Of a stretch of DNA of 64,000 nt, positions 42,601 to 51,892 are shown piece by piece. The first letter of the stretch is position 1, and every line of letters begins with the position of its first letter. This stretch comes from Rhynchopus euleeides (taxonomy: Eukaryota; Euglenozoa; Diplonemea; Diplonemida; Diplonemidae), in contig OY723282.1 of assembly GCA_963210315.1 (NCBI GenBank), positions 2,231,229 through 2,295,228 of the forward strand, in the 5' to 3' direction. The notes beneath the pieces were generated by a model, which had not been told where the DNA came from, did not search any database, and was given only the letters and a program-made list of their open reading frames with translations. The translations under genes were made by a program, and so were the position numbers.

Positions 42601-43891
42601 GGTGAGCTGCTGGCGAGTGCGGATGCGCGGGTGACGGAGCCCAACAAGATTGTGGACCTGGAAGTCGACCAAACAGGGCGCGCGGACCGCGTGGTGGAGC
42701 TGCGGGTCGCATCGGAGGGTGTGGGCACGTTCGAGCTGCACCAGATTGTGGTGGGGCTGGCGGCGAGCAAGCCCGACCGGGCTGAGTTGCTGGTGGGGCA
42801 GGCGATGGGCAAACGGCGCGCGGATCACATCGGAGAACGGGAAGTTCAGCCTGACGTTGCACGAAGGGGAGTTGGTGTTGACATCGCGCGGTACTGCTGT
42901 CTGGAGGCAGAGCAGTGGCAGCAACATGGCGACGGCGGCTCTGCAGGCGGACGGAAACTTTGTGCTTGTGCCTTCTGGCGGGAACGCGACGTGGGAGTCT
43001 GGGAGCAGCAGCGGCGAGCCTGCTGACCGGTTGGTGCTCGAGAAGGACGGGAACCTAGTGGTGTACAGCACTTCGAATGCCGTGTTGTGGAGCAGCAACG
43101 TTCTGATGCTGCGGGGCCACCAGGACATGCGCCACGCGGTGGGGTCGCCGCGCGGGAGTGCAGGCTGGGGGGTGGACGAGAGCGACAGCGGGTATGTGGC
43201 AGTGAGCGGACCGCACTCAGGACTTCCCTTCGCGAAAATGAGCGCAATGTTCGAGGTGACGTCGCGCGCACGGTGCATGAATGTGACGGTGGACGTGTAC
43301 GACACAGTGCGGCAGGAGGTGCTGGGGTCGTGGACAACCAACGGGACGGAGGAGTGCATCAGGGCAGAGAAGCGGCGCAACCCTCCGCAGCACAAGCGGG
43401 AGGAGGAGGTGGTGGCGGTCGTGCACTTCGACCTGTCTCTTCCGCCGGTGACAGACGCCCCAACAACTGCAACTGTTGCGCCGCCAGAGACGGAGCCCGC
43501 ATCGACCCCGGCACCCTCGTGGGACTGCACGTCGTGGAGGCAGACTGGGGGGTGTGTTGGAAACGGCCCACGGAAGCCGTCGAACGACAAGTCGTGCACT
43601 ACGGACATCACAAAGTTTGCGTCTGGGTTCTGCGAATGCAGCGGTGGGGACGTGCTGTTCAACTGCGGGCAGGCACCGGTGTTGGTGTTCACCTGTGCGG
43701 AAGTGTGCCTCGAGCCGTGGAAGTTCCCTCCGCCACCGGCGCCGACTGCGACTCCGGCGCCTGTCCCAACGCCGCCACCACGGTTTGTGGAGTTCAGAGT
43801 GTCTGCTCACGGAGGCAGCGCATTCACGCTGCGCCAGCTTGCTGTTGCGGAGCAGTCAGCCACTCCGGAGGAGTTCTACCCTGACATTTGA
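39640..43891 (+). CDS. Secreted CUB-lectin-AA5 copper radical oxidase (one frameshift)
   Basis: It starts MMLAMWGRCAAVTVLATVAG, a signal peptide cut near residue 21. Domains in order: CUB (28-143); Pro/Thr linker (145-185); bulb-type lectin (about 186-287); kelch-type AA5 oxidase (about 300-700) and its C-terminal DUF1929 (about 690-790); second lectin domain (about 792-925); a beta region; third lectin domain; a Cys-rich module with CVGNGPRKPSNDKSC and SGFCEC; Pro-rich C terminus. Active-site residues of galactose/glyoxal oxidases are present: C367 (DTFCSAP) and Y419 (RWY) for the thioether cofactor, Y635-H636 (RLYHS) and H727 (SMTHSF). It would oxidise aldehydes or sugar alcohols outside the cell and release H2O2. 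One extra G in the GATGGGC run at 42805-42810 shifts the frame; downstream the third lectin domain is intact, ending at 43891. This is a sequencing slip or a recent mutation. About 1,416 residues in total. Confidence 0.9.
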
Positions 43892-46096
43892 TGCTGTGGC
43901 ACCTTGAGCGAATAGTAATGTGAAAACAAGAATTGAACTGGAAAACCGAAATATAATTGTGTGTGCGTGCTTTCGTGCCCGTCACAGCACGGCGCCAGCC
44001 ATGTGCTGTGCTCTGTATGCACGGCTGAGAGGGTAGGTGGCTCTGATTGTGTTTCAACTGCGTGTGTGTGTGTTGTGGTGAACGAACTTGTTCAGGGACT
44101 CAGTCTCTTCCAAGGAGGTCCCTGTCTGTGATACTGCTTTGTGTGAGTATTCTGCACACTGTCCTCTCGCAACCGTTGCGGGGTTGGAAGGGGAGGTCGG
44201 GTGGTGGGGTGACGCTCTGCAAAGAAGTCTTCGCAGGATTCACTCCCCCAGTTACCTCTCTCCCCGTACGTTGTGTGTGTGTGCAGTGGAGGCAGCACTA
44301 GAGCTCGCTCGGTGCGTCCGACACTAAACTAAAAAGATTGGCGTGTGTGTGTGTGTGCGATCATCTCTACGCAAGGGTACTTGCAAGCTTTTGGGTTGTG
44401 TCACATGCGAGACTTGTAGCTGGTCCAAGCAGAAGCGGTGCGCCACCTTACGCCTGACTTCGGATGCACTGCGTCCGGTGCCAGTGTATCAGAGCGCGTC
44501 GCCATCTGTCGTCTCGCTGATGACCATGCGAACACGCCCACCCAAAGCCGCGCAACGGGGTCCTGCATTCCGACCCTTTCCCATTCCTTTCCCAACCCTT
44601 CCCAACCCTCTCCCCATCGATTACCTCCTGCTGCGTCAGGCGAGGCCTGTCCCTGCGAGGGTGGCAGACAGGCCTTGTTTGCTGGGCAGAAGCCGATTGT
44701 GTGTGGTGTCGTGTGCTGGCTGTGCTGCCTGTTTATACGGCTGGCAGGCAAACATAGTAGCCAGCCCTCCAGTGCCATTAGCCGTTTTGGAGTTACGAGT
44801 GTACTGTTGACTCTCGCTGGAGGTTGCTGTTTGTGTTCTGTGCGATCTCCCTACGCACCCTACCCTACCTCGCCCTACCCACTGTGCCCACCGCACCTGC
44901 GTCTGGTGGGCGCTCTGTTTCCCCAACTGCCACGCTCCTGCACAGCCCTGGTTGTGTGGGGGCTGGTTGTGTTGTGCAGCCCCTCTCGTGGCCCCTTGTA
45001 GGTCGCAGAGCCCTGTGCCTCCCATCCCTGGCAGCACACTTCCGTCTCAACGAAAGAGGTGCCGACCCGGAGAGGAGCAATCGGGGATGTTTGGTGTTGC
45101 CTTTCCCTTCCCGCATGTTCTTTCATCTCTTTGTCTTATGCCACAAACCTCTCACAGTGGTCATCGCTTCACGCAACGGGCATGCACTGCACATGCACTG
45201 CCCATGCGAAAACGCCGCTGTGTTTTTCCCCCATCGTGGTCCCTTTTGGCATCCCGTGGGACGGACTCAGAGAGCCTCGTCAAAATGTGGTCCCCACAGT
45301 GAACCCTCCTGGTTTTGGCCCCCATGTGCATCATGGCGCCAAAAATCTAGGTAATTTGACTTCCTGGGTCCACCGTCCCCGTCGTTTTTGCCCTTCGCCT
45401 TTCTTTTTTGCGTTTACTTGCTTCGGACTGGGTCATGGGATGGAAGAGGGCGGTCAGGGTCTGGGAAGGCGTGGATGTGTGTCAAGACCTTGTCTCGTTG
45501 TGCTTGGGAGGTAGGCCACAGAGCCCAGAGCGCGAGCAAGAGAGAGGGGTTTGAGGCCTGGACGGACCCAAGTGAAGTGCCTCACACCGGATCTCTCCCC
45601 ACCCGGTGGTCCACCGATGGGCAAGAAAACAATATCCCCCCCCCCCAATGTCAGCTCCCAAGGCTGGCCTCTGCAAGTGTCACCGATCCAGAATACCATC
45701 GCCACAGCACAGTCGGTAACGTCCAAGCGTGTGTCGGCATCCCCGCAGACACCGTCTGCGTTTCTTCCACTGTTGGCGGCGTTCCTCCCCATAGCTGCAC
45801 GTTGAGGAGAGGAAGGGTGGGGTGGGTTCCTGTGCTTCCAACAACCGGTCGGAAGCCAACCGCATCGTTTGTTTGGACATCATTTGTTTATTTTGTAGGT
45901 TGCTGCCCTGCCCCGCCCTGTGCCCCGCGCCCCACACCCCCTCTATTTCTGCTTCGCTCTGTGCCGCTGTGTGTCAAAACTGTATGTGCCGCCTTTGCAA
46001 CCGGTTTAGCGATGCCCACACCCACACACCGCAGCTCACATTTTACAGCTTTTCTTGGAAGCGTCCAGCCCAAGCCGTATCGTGGAGTTTACAGAG
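43892..46096. other. Intergenic, no supported gene
   Basis: There are short (GT)n runs (44061-44075, 44343-44362) and C-rich stretches. Several open frames up to 281 codons (45388-46233) lack domain features and run through C-rich text, so I do not call them. 46020-46060 has CCGCAGCTCACATTTTACAG, a possible acceptor for the next gene. Confidence 0.45.
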
Positions 46097-46357
46097 ATGT
46101 CGGTGTACAAACCGCCGCATGGCAGGGATCCCCCTTTGATGCCGCTGGGGATCTCGCAAGCGCTTGGGACACCTCCGTACGCGCCCCCTCCGCCGAATCC
46201 TGCGGAGCGGGAGGCGCCGCTGCCGATGTGTGAGGAGGATAAGGGTTGCCAGCTGATTAACGACCCGGGTCACCAGCAGCAGTTCAGGCACACCTGCAAG
46301 ATTAAGAGCTGCGAGTATGCGCATCAGGCTTGGCACACACGGGCCTTCGAGCATTAG
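46097..46357 (+). CDS. Small protein with two tandem C2H2 motifs (PBZ-like)
   Basis: The 86-residue protein begins MSVYKPPHGRDPPLMPLG. A Pro-rich half is followed by two spaced metal motifs: C-x5-C-x7-H-x5-H (CEEDKGCQLINDPGHQQQFR-H) and C-x4-C-x7-H-x5-H (CKIKSCEYAHQAWHTRAFEH), which ends the protein. The C..C...H..F.H pattern is close to the poly(ADP-ribose)-binding zinc finger (C-x5-C-x6-H-x5-H), with one more residue in the middle loop. If that is right it would bind PAR or nucleic acid in the nucleus. An upstream ATG at 46055 is in frame, but the residues between do not look conserved. The motif is clear; the family name is tentative. Confidence 0.5.
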   Translation: MSVYKPPHGRDPPLMPLGISQALGTPPYAPPPPNPAEREAPLPMCEEDKGCQLINDPGHQQQFRHTCKIKSCEYAHQAWHTRAFEH

Positions 46358-47597
46358 GGGGGTGGAGCAAGAGCAACGGGGTGAGCGCCGCAGAGCTCGT
46401 GGGGAGGCAAACTGCGATCCTTTCCGGTTGCTTCCACTCACCCTTGTTGATAGGACCCTGCGTCGCTGCGCCGTTGTTGACACCTGAGACGCGGTTGATG
46501 AGTCAGGTCCGTATTCCTGTGGCGTCGTGTGGGCGAGTGCGACTGCTTTCTACATCTCTTCTAGGTAGATGTGGTGTAGAGGTGTTGTTCCTGCCCGTCG
46601 CACCGCACGAGCACCCCTGTGACTGCTGATGCGGTGGAATATGCGTCGGATCAGGCGGCGGAGCTTGCTGGTGGTCTCTGGTTCTGCTGTATCAAATGCA
46701 GGAGTGTCCTCAGTTGCAGGGGCTGTCCAGGTGGTCTTGCCGTGTGTAGGCTCTGCGGGCTTTTCGGTGGGTGAAAGACGAGGATGACAGCATTGACCTT
46801 TCGTGCATCCACGACAAAACGCCACCATCTCTTTGCGACGGTGAACCCGTCATGACCCGCATCTTTTTATAGTATAAATCTATCGGCCTATCAACGACGT
46901 GGCCACAAGTTTTCAACTTTTGTGTGAACCTCCGGACGTGTCTTACCTGTCTGTTTGAAATACACAAAAATGGCGGAGCATGAAAGGAAGGAGGGAAGCG
47001 TTGCTGTGTGACAAACGAATAGAAATATATTTGACACAGGACACACCCGCGCGGTCAGGGAAATGCTACGGAGACGCGATGGACTCAGGACTGCTACTGC
47101 CTCCCTTTGCCCATGTTCACTTCTCCTTCCTTCGGTTGAAGTATCCGATTCAACCCCCTCATCCCAGAGGCCAAAGTGTATTCCGTAGCATTTTCCTGAA
47201 CATCCCCTATCCCTTGCAGGGCTGTGCCTGTTGCGATCGATTATCCTGAAGTGATTATTTTGGAAGAAGGACAGCAGCCCCTCAGTCAAAGAAAGTGAAG
47301 AGGAGGGGATGTTTTCCCCCAACAAGGGCCTGTGTATCTGGCGAGAGGTTTCCCCCCGCATCATTTGCCTCTCCCCCCCTTCCCGGCTGCAAAATACAGC
47401 AGCAGACTCTCGGGTCCTCCTCCCAGATGAGTCTTGCATTGATCGCTTCCACCACCTCCTCTGCAGGCACTCCTACACGCAGCACACGCAGCACCTCCCC
47501 CCACCTGCCGTCAGCCGTCGTCATAAGGCGATAACCGACCCCCCCGCCTGAAGGGGAGGGTGTTGGAGGGGAGGGGGGTGGCGTGGTTGTGGGTTTA
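46358..47597. other. Intergenic with an R4 copy
   Basis: 47388-47452 is an R4 copy (TACAGCAGCAGACTC ... CATTGATCGCTTCCAC). A short inverted repeat TCAGGGAAATGCTACGGA / TCCGTAGCATTTTCCTGA lies at 47056-47073 and 47180-47197. The open minus-strand frame across the R4 copy is not accepted as a gene. Confidence 0.45.
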
Positions 47598-47683
47598 CAC
47601 GGTGGGATCTTGTAAATTTTACATGTATAACTACAAGTATATACATGTATTATACATGTATAATACTTGCATGTCAACTATTA

Positions 47684-48491
47684 CCGTAAACGGAAATATT
47701 GTGGACCGTAATAAAGGTGAACCGTACTATAGGTGGACCGTAAAAAAGATGGAACAAATGGGATTTTTCCGGAACTTGGAACATTTTTACGGTCCACCTA
47801 TTTTACGGTTGGGATAGTGGACTTGGCGGTTTTTTTTACGAATTCCTTCGACGAAGTCGCGAAGGAACCAAGGAAATCGCACGACTGAAGCTGCAGGATT
47901 AACACCACAGGGCCTCAACACAGAGTGTGCGCTCACCATCGTCCGGGAACTGTTCTCCCACAGTTACTGCAGGGTGTACTACACTAAAGGAGTACGATTT
48001 CCCTTAATTTTCCGGGCACTGATTCACGAATTTACATCCGGAGGGAGCCCGGTGGTCTCAGCTTCTGTCTGCGCGCCCTGCCGTACTGTGGCTGCTTTTG
48101 TGGGCTCGTGCAGCAGGTTCTACTTTTACTTCTACCGGAACGCTCCTTGCATGGTACTACACTTCTCGAGGTGTGGTGGTGGGTGAGTCTCGAGGTGAGT
48201 GGTGGTGATCGTGCCCTTTCCACACGCAGGGAGGACTTGCTTCTCTTGCTGGTGTTGGTTGCGGTGGTGGAGGGAGGGTCCAAAGCTGGGAGGTCGGGAG
48301 GCCTACGTGCGGGAGTCTGCGGCGTGGAGGCCGCAGTCCGCGCCCCGCAACCCACCAGCCCGCGGGCGAAAATCGCATTGTCTTTTCCATATTCAGTCCC
48401 AATAAATGGTGGACCGTAAAAAAGATGGAACGTTTGGCCTTTTTTTGGGAACTTGGAACATTTTTACGGTCCACCCTTTTTCCGTTTACGG
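47684..48491. mobile_element. Nested element N1 with CCGTAAACGG ends
   Basis: It starts CCGTAAACGG and ends CCGTTTACGG, flanked by TA (47682-47683, 48492-48493). Removing it restores CAACTAT-TA-TACATG exactly as in P1 near 34567. Subterminal hairpins repeat GGTGGACCGTAAAAAAGATG at both ends. The interior carries an R1 copy (47838-48002) and about 400 bp of other sequence. No transposase. Confidence 0.88.
47838..48002 (+). repeat. Dispersed repeat R1, copy in N1
   Basis: Shares GAAGTCGCGAAGGAA-type text, GGGCCTCAACAC, GTGCGCTCA and CCGGGAACTGTTCTCCCACAG with 54240-54436 and 57790-58006, and the tail (CAGTTGCTGGGCAGGGTGT ... TACGATTTT) with 9430-9500. Confidence 0.7.
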
Positions 48492-49114
48492 TATACATGT
48501 ATAATACATGTATATGCCTGAAATATACATGTAAAATACATGTATATCAAGTAAAAATACAAGTATAATACTTGCATGTCAACTATTATACTTGTATTTT
48601 TACTTGATATACATGTATTTTACATGTATATTTCAGGCATTTACATGTATTTTACATGTATAATACTTGTCATGCAAGTATTATACATGTAAAATACTTG
48701 CATGACAAGTAAAATACATGTATAATACTTGCATGACAAGTAAAATACTTGCATGCAAGTAAAATACATGTATTTTACTTGCATGCAAGTATTTTACTTG
48801 TCATGCAAGTATTTTACATGTATATAATACTTGCATGACAAGTATTATACATGTAAAATACATGTAAATGCCTGAAATATACATGTAAAATACATGTATA
48901 TCAAGTAAAAATACATGTATAATAGTTGACATGCAAGTATTTTACATGTATTTTTACTTGATATACATGTATTTTACATGTATATTTCAGGCATATACAT
49001 GTATTATACATGTATAATAGTTGACATGCAAGTATTATACATGTATAATACATGTATTATACTTGTAGTTATACATGTAAAATTTACAAGATCCCACCGT
49101 GTACCGCCCCGCCC

Positions 49115-49150
49115 CCCCCCCCCCTCCCACCATCGTCACACTCACGCCAG
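49115..49150 (+). promoter_or_regulatory. Candidate trans-splice acceptor of the second Cys-rich gene
   Basis: A C-rich tract followed by CACCATCGTCACACTCACGC ends in CCAG at 49150, 22 bases before the ATG and just outside the P2 end. Confidence 0.45.
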
Positions 49151-49172
49151 CCCCTCTGGCTGACGCATCGGC

Positions 49173-49736
49173 ATGGCGATGAACCTTGCGGCGTGGCTCC
49201 TGTGTGCTGCTGTGCTGCTGAGCAGCGCAGGCGAGGCGGGGGGGTCGAAGCGGAAGTGGACAAAGGAGACGTCTTGTGAAGGGTGCAAGTGGCTGCACGC
49301 GAAGCTGCGTCTGGAGCATCAGAAGATTGACCCGCATGTGCGGATGTACGGCGGGGGGTTCAAGAGGGTCAGCAGAAAGGAGCGTGCCACAATGGCGATT
49401 GACAGGTGGTGCGACGGGATTGCGCAGATCGTTTACACAAATTCGCCGCCAGTCGGGCAGGACGATGTGTTTGCGTTCGAAGCGTCTGACATCCGTATGC
49501 TGGAGTTGCAGTGCAAAAAGCTGCAGGAGAAGTACCGACTGCGTGCTGTGTCGCTGCTGTCGTCATTTGAGGCGAATGCGCAGGTCCCGCTGTCGATCCT
49601 CTGCCAAGACGAGTGCTATTCCAAGAAGTCAAAACAGGGGGCAGCCAAGAAGCCCGGCGGCTCGACCAATGGATCCCCCAAAGCGCCGCAACGCCCGGTG
49701 CCTTCCGACGATGACATCAAATCGTATTCGGTGTGA
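49173..49736 (+). CDS. Small secreted Cys-rich protein, canopy/saposin-like (paralogue 2)
   Basis: The 187-residue protein starts MAMNLAAWLLCAAVLLSSAG, a signal peptide, followed by a basic stretch. It shares the six-Cys framework of the gene at 28413: CEGCKWLHAKLR, then DRWCDGIAQIVYTNSP, then MLELQCKKLQEKYRLRAVSL, then SSFEANAQVPLSILCQ. An extra Cys follows (CQDEC), and the tail is Lys/Gly/Pro-rich without an ER-retention end. The two paralogues differ in the loop after the first motif (the insert with PHVRMYGGGFKRV here). It lies 70 bp after the P2 element, so the element forms the gene's 5' flank. Function unknown. Confidence 0.72.
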   Translation: MAMNLAAWLLCAAVLLSSAGEAGGSKRKWTKETSCEGCKWLHAKLRLEHQKIDPHVRMYGGGFKRVSRKERATMAIDRWCDGIAQIVYTNSPPVGQDDVFAFEASDIRMLELQCKKLQEKYRLRAVSLLSSFEANAQVPLSILCQDECYSKKSKQGAAKKPGGSTNGSPKAPQRPVPSDDDIKSYSV

Positions 49737-50656
49737 CCCCCACGTTTCACTTTGCCTTTGTTTTTACCCCCATGTGCCACCCGCCCATTCCACCTCTTTT
49801 TTTTGGCGCACCTTTATCAGTGCCTCATGAGACCTCGCCGGCACTGCAAGCTGCCTGCAATGAGTTAATGGGTCGGGGGGAGTGAGCTGTGATCTTTCGG
49901 GCAGTGTACGAGAGATAGAGAGAGAGAGAGAGGGGGGGTGGAAGATACTTTTGTGCCTTCTCCTCCAATGCTGTTTTCTGCAACGTCCTCGCTAGCTTCC
50001 CGGGCTTCCCCCAAATTGGTTTTGCTTTTTATTTTCCACGCTCTTTTCTTTCCGGGATTCCGGGGAAACAAGTTGTTTTGTCATAGCGTGAGCCCCCCTC
50101 TCACGAGGATGAGGAACTCCACCCTAAAAAAAGTGGCCGCCCACTCACGCTTTCAGTGCCATCTGAAACAGTTCGGCACAATAAACCCTACGCCACTGCA
50201 CCGGTCGTCTCACGTCCATTAAGAGTGGCTCACGTGGCGTTCGTGCTGGCCATGATTCAACACGTTGTCAAGAAGTGAATGAATTGCCTGCGCCACTGAG
50301 CCAGTCGTATCACGTCAGGTGGTGGTCAATGATACCAAAAAAAACTCCAGGCGAGACACATCACAGGTGTAAAACACAGTTGTTTGGCCGTGGTGCCGAG
50401 CCTTCCTTACCTGGTTCGGCACCAGATCTGCGCACAAACAAACACACAACATACCCCCCCCCCCTCTCCCCTCACAACCCCCTATCGTCCCGCCTCTGCT
50501 TTTTCGACTGCCGTGGGTCTTTAAAGTTGACTTCCCTTTCCCCACCCCCCACTCCATACGTTTCCATCTTTTCTTGCCTATAGTGGGTGTGTGTGTGCCG
50601 CTGTCTCAAGGCCAAAACCCGGCCACCCCGACACGACACGCCCCTCACATGCGACC
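49737..50656. other. Intergenic
   Basis: There is a (GA)n run at 49912-49936. Two short stretches share CACTGCACCGGTCGTCTCACGTC-like words (50190 and 50290: CCACTGAGCCAGTCGTATCAC). No gene is supported. Confidence 0.4.
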
Positions 50657-50661
50657 ACCCC

Positions 50662-50703
<42 letters not shown>
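50657..50703. repeat. (CT)n microsatellite
   Basis: A near-perfect CT run of about 45 bases directly before the exon of the SAP-like gene. It reads Ser-Leu repeats in frame, but may instead serve as a pyrimidine tract. Confidence 0.95.
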
Positions 50704-50705
<2 letters not shown>

Positions 50706-50727
50706 CTCTGGCCTTCTCCACCCCCCC

Positions 50728-51892
50728 ACGACACCGTGAAAATCCTGCTGACCGAACCCTTCGTGCTGTGGGCAACGGGGCACTGCCTGGCGCCGGGGGA
50801 TGCCGCACTCAAGGTATGCTAAGCCTGTGCGGCCCCCCCCTCCCACTCCCACGCGCCCTGGCAGTGCCCCCTCGTCTCCCTTCTCTCCCATACCCGGTGT
50901 GGTTAGTCTCCTGCACGGGTGACTCCAAATAAGGAAGAAGATACAGCAGGAGTCTTCCCGGGTCTTCCTTCCAGAGGATGTTTTGCATTGATCGCTTCCA
51001 CAAAAAGTCACTTCACCATTCAGCAGCAACCGCTCTTAGCCTGTATTTTGTGTGTTGATGCGTTGACGCTTCTACACACAAACCCTGAAATGATATCCAC
51101 ACCCTGAGCCTGATGAAGGGTGGGGTTAGTGTATAATAGAGCACGTTTGGATGCTTGCTGTGGTGAGGTGACTTCTGCTCACACGAGTGTGCGGAAAAAA
51201 AACAGGGGAGAAGAAAAGCGTAGCAACCGTGCTTCCTTCTTCCTAAATGATGCGTTGACGCTTCCACCACCCTAGAGCCTGCTGCTTTGATGTGGGTGTG
51301 GAGCACATGTGAACACGAGATAGCTAGACACACAGAAAAGGAACAGGATCGTCGGAAGCACTCCTACACTTTTACGCATCATAAATGTGCTCAAAAACAT
51401 CAGCGAGAGGGAGGCTTTGCCTTTTTGCCTTTTCACTCTTCGGCAATCATCAAACCCCCCTCCTGTCCCCTCTCTGGCGCCACTGACTCCCTCCTCTTCC
51501 CTCCCTTTTCTCGTCTGCTTCTTCCAAGTGCGAACACCGAACACCCCTCCCTCCGCGCCTGACTCTTTCCCCCCCCCTCACCACCGCCACCACCACCACC
51601 TTATATTCACCCCCTCCTATCTCAGGTACGAGATCTGAAGAAGTTTCTTGGTGCTGAGGCTGTGAAGCGTGTTGGCCCTACCAAGGCTGACCTCATCCAA
51701 GCAGCCCTTGCCCTGGCACAAGGTCGGCGGCGCAAGCGATCCGCACAGCAGCAGCAGGAGGATGCGGCACGGGAAAGCGCCCTCCCTGACGAGGCGCCCA
51801 GCGATGCGGGTGACGCCCGCCCCCCCGACCCCGACCCCAGCGGAGAGGGTGGGGATGGGCAGCGATCCGACAACTCCGGCACCGATCTCTGA
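50728..51892 (+). CDS. SAP-domain-like gene, last two exons
   Basis: The first exon (to 50813) encodes DTVKILLTEPFVLWATGHCL plus APGDAALK. A GT donor (GTATGCTAAG) opens an 812-nt intron to CTATCTCAG (51625). The second exon (51626-51892) is in phase and continues VRDLKKFLGAEAVKRVGPTK plus ADLIQAALALAQG. Together LKVRDLKKFLG ... GPTKADLIQAAL fits a SAP motif, a small helix-turn-helix that binds DNA. A basic RRRKRS run, a Gln run and an acidic Pro/Gly tail follow to a TGA. It is probably a nuclear chromatin-associated protein. The intron holds R4 and R6 repeats. The true start is not seen; the (CT)n tract just upstream leaves the 5' limit open. Confidence 0.5.
50925..51400 (+). repeat. R4 and R6 repeats inside the intron
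   Basis: 50935-51001 is an R4 copy. 51211-51400 holds R6 (AAGCGTAGCAACCGTGCTTCC, AATGATGCGTTGACGCTTCC) and the TGTGGAGCACATGTGAACAC text shared with 19853-19950 and, inverted, with 20300-20395. Confidence 0.7.

Larger units (their letters stand above)
47598..49101. mobile_element. CATG-word palindrome element P2 (contains a nested element)
   Basis: Same ends as P1 (CACGGTGGGATCTTG), here flanked by TA (47596-47597, 49102-49103). Without the nested element it is about 696 bp and nearly perfectly self-complementary to a centre near 48768 (TACATGTA), with no loop. It is built from TACATGTA, TACTTG, CATGCAAG and TTGATATACATG words at several nested levels. No open frame. Confidence 0.88.

Noticed and set aside
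42037..43692. 551-codon minus-strand frame
   Set aside because: Antisense of the lectin/oxidase gene, open because of GC-rich codon use; its composition (Arg/His/Pro-rich) is typical of a shadow.
45388..46233. 281-codon + frame
   Set aside because: No domain, no acceptor or good start, C-rich runs; it overlaps the PBZ-like gene in another frame.
47282..47677. 131-codon minus-strand frame with gene-like text
   Set aside because: It spans an R4 repeat copy and the start of the P2 element; the same repeat is non-coding elsewhere.
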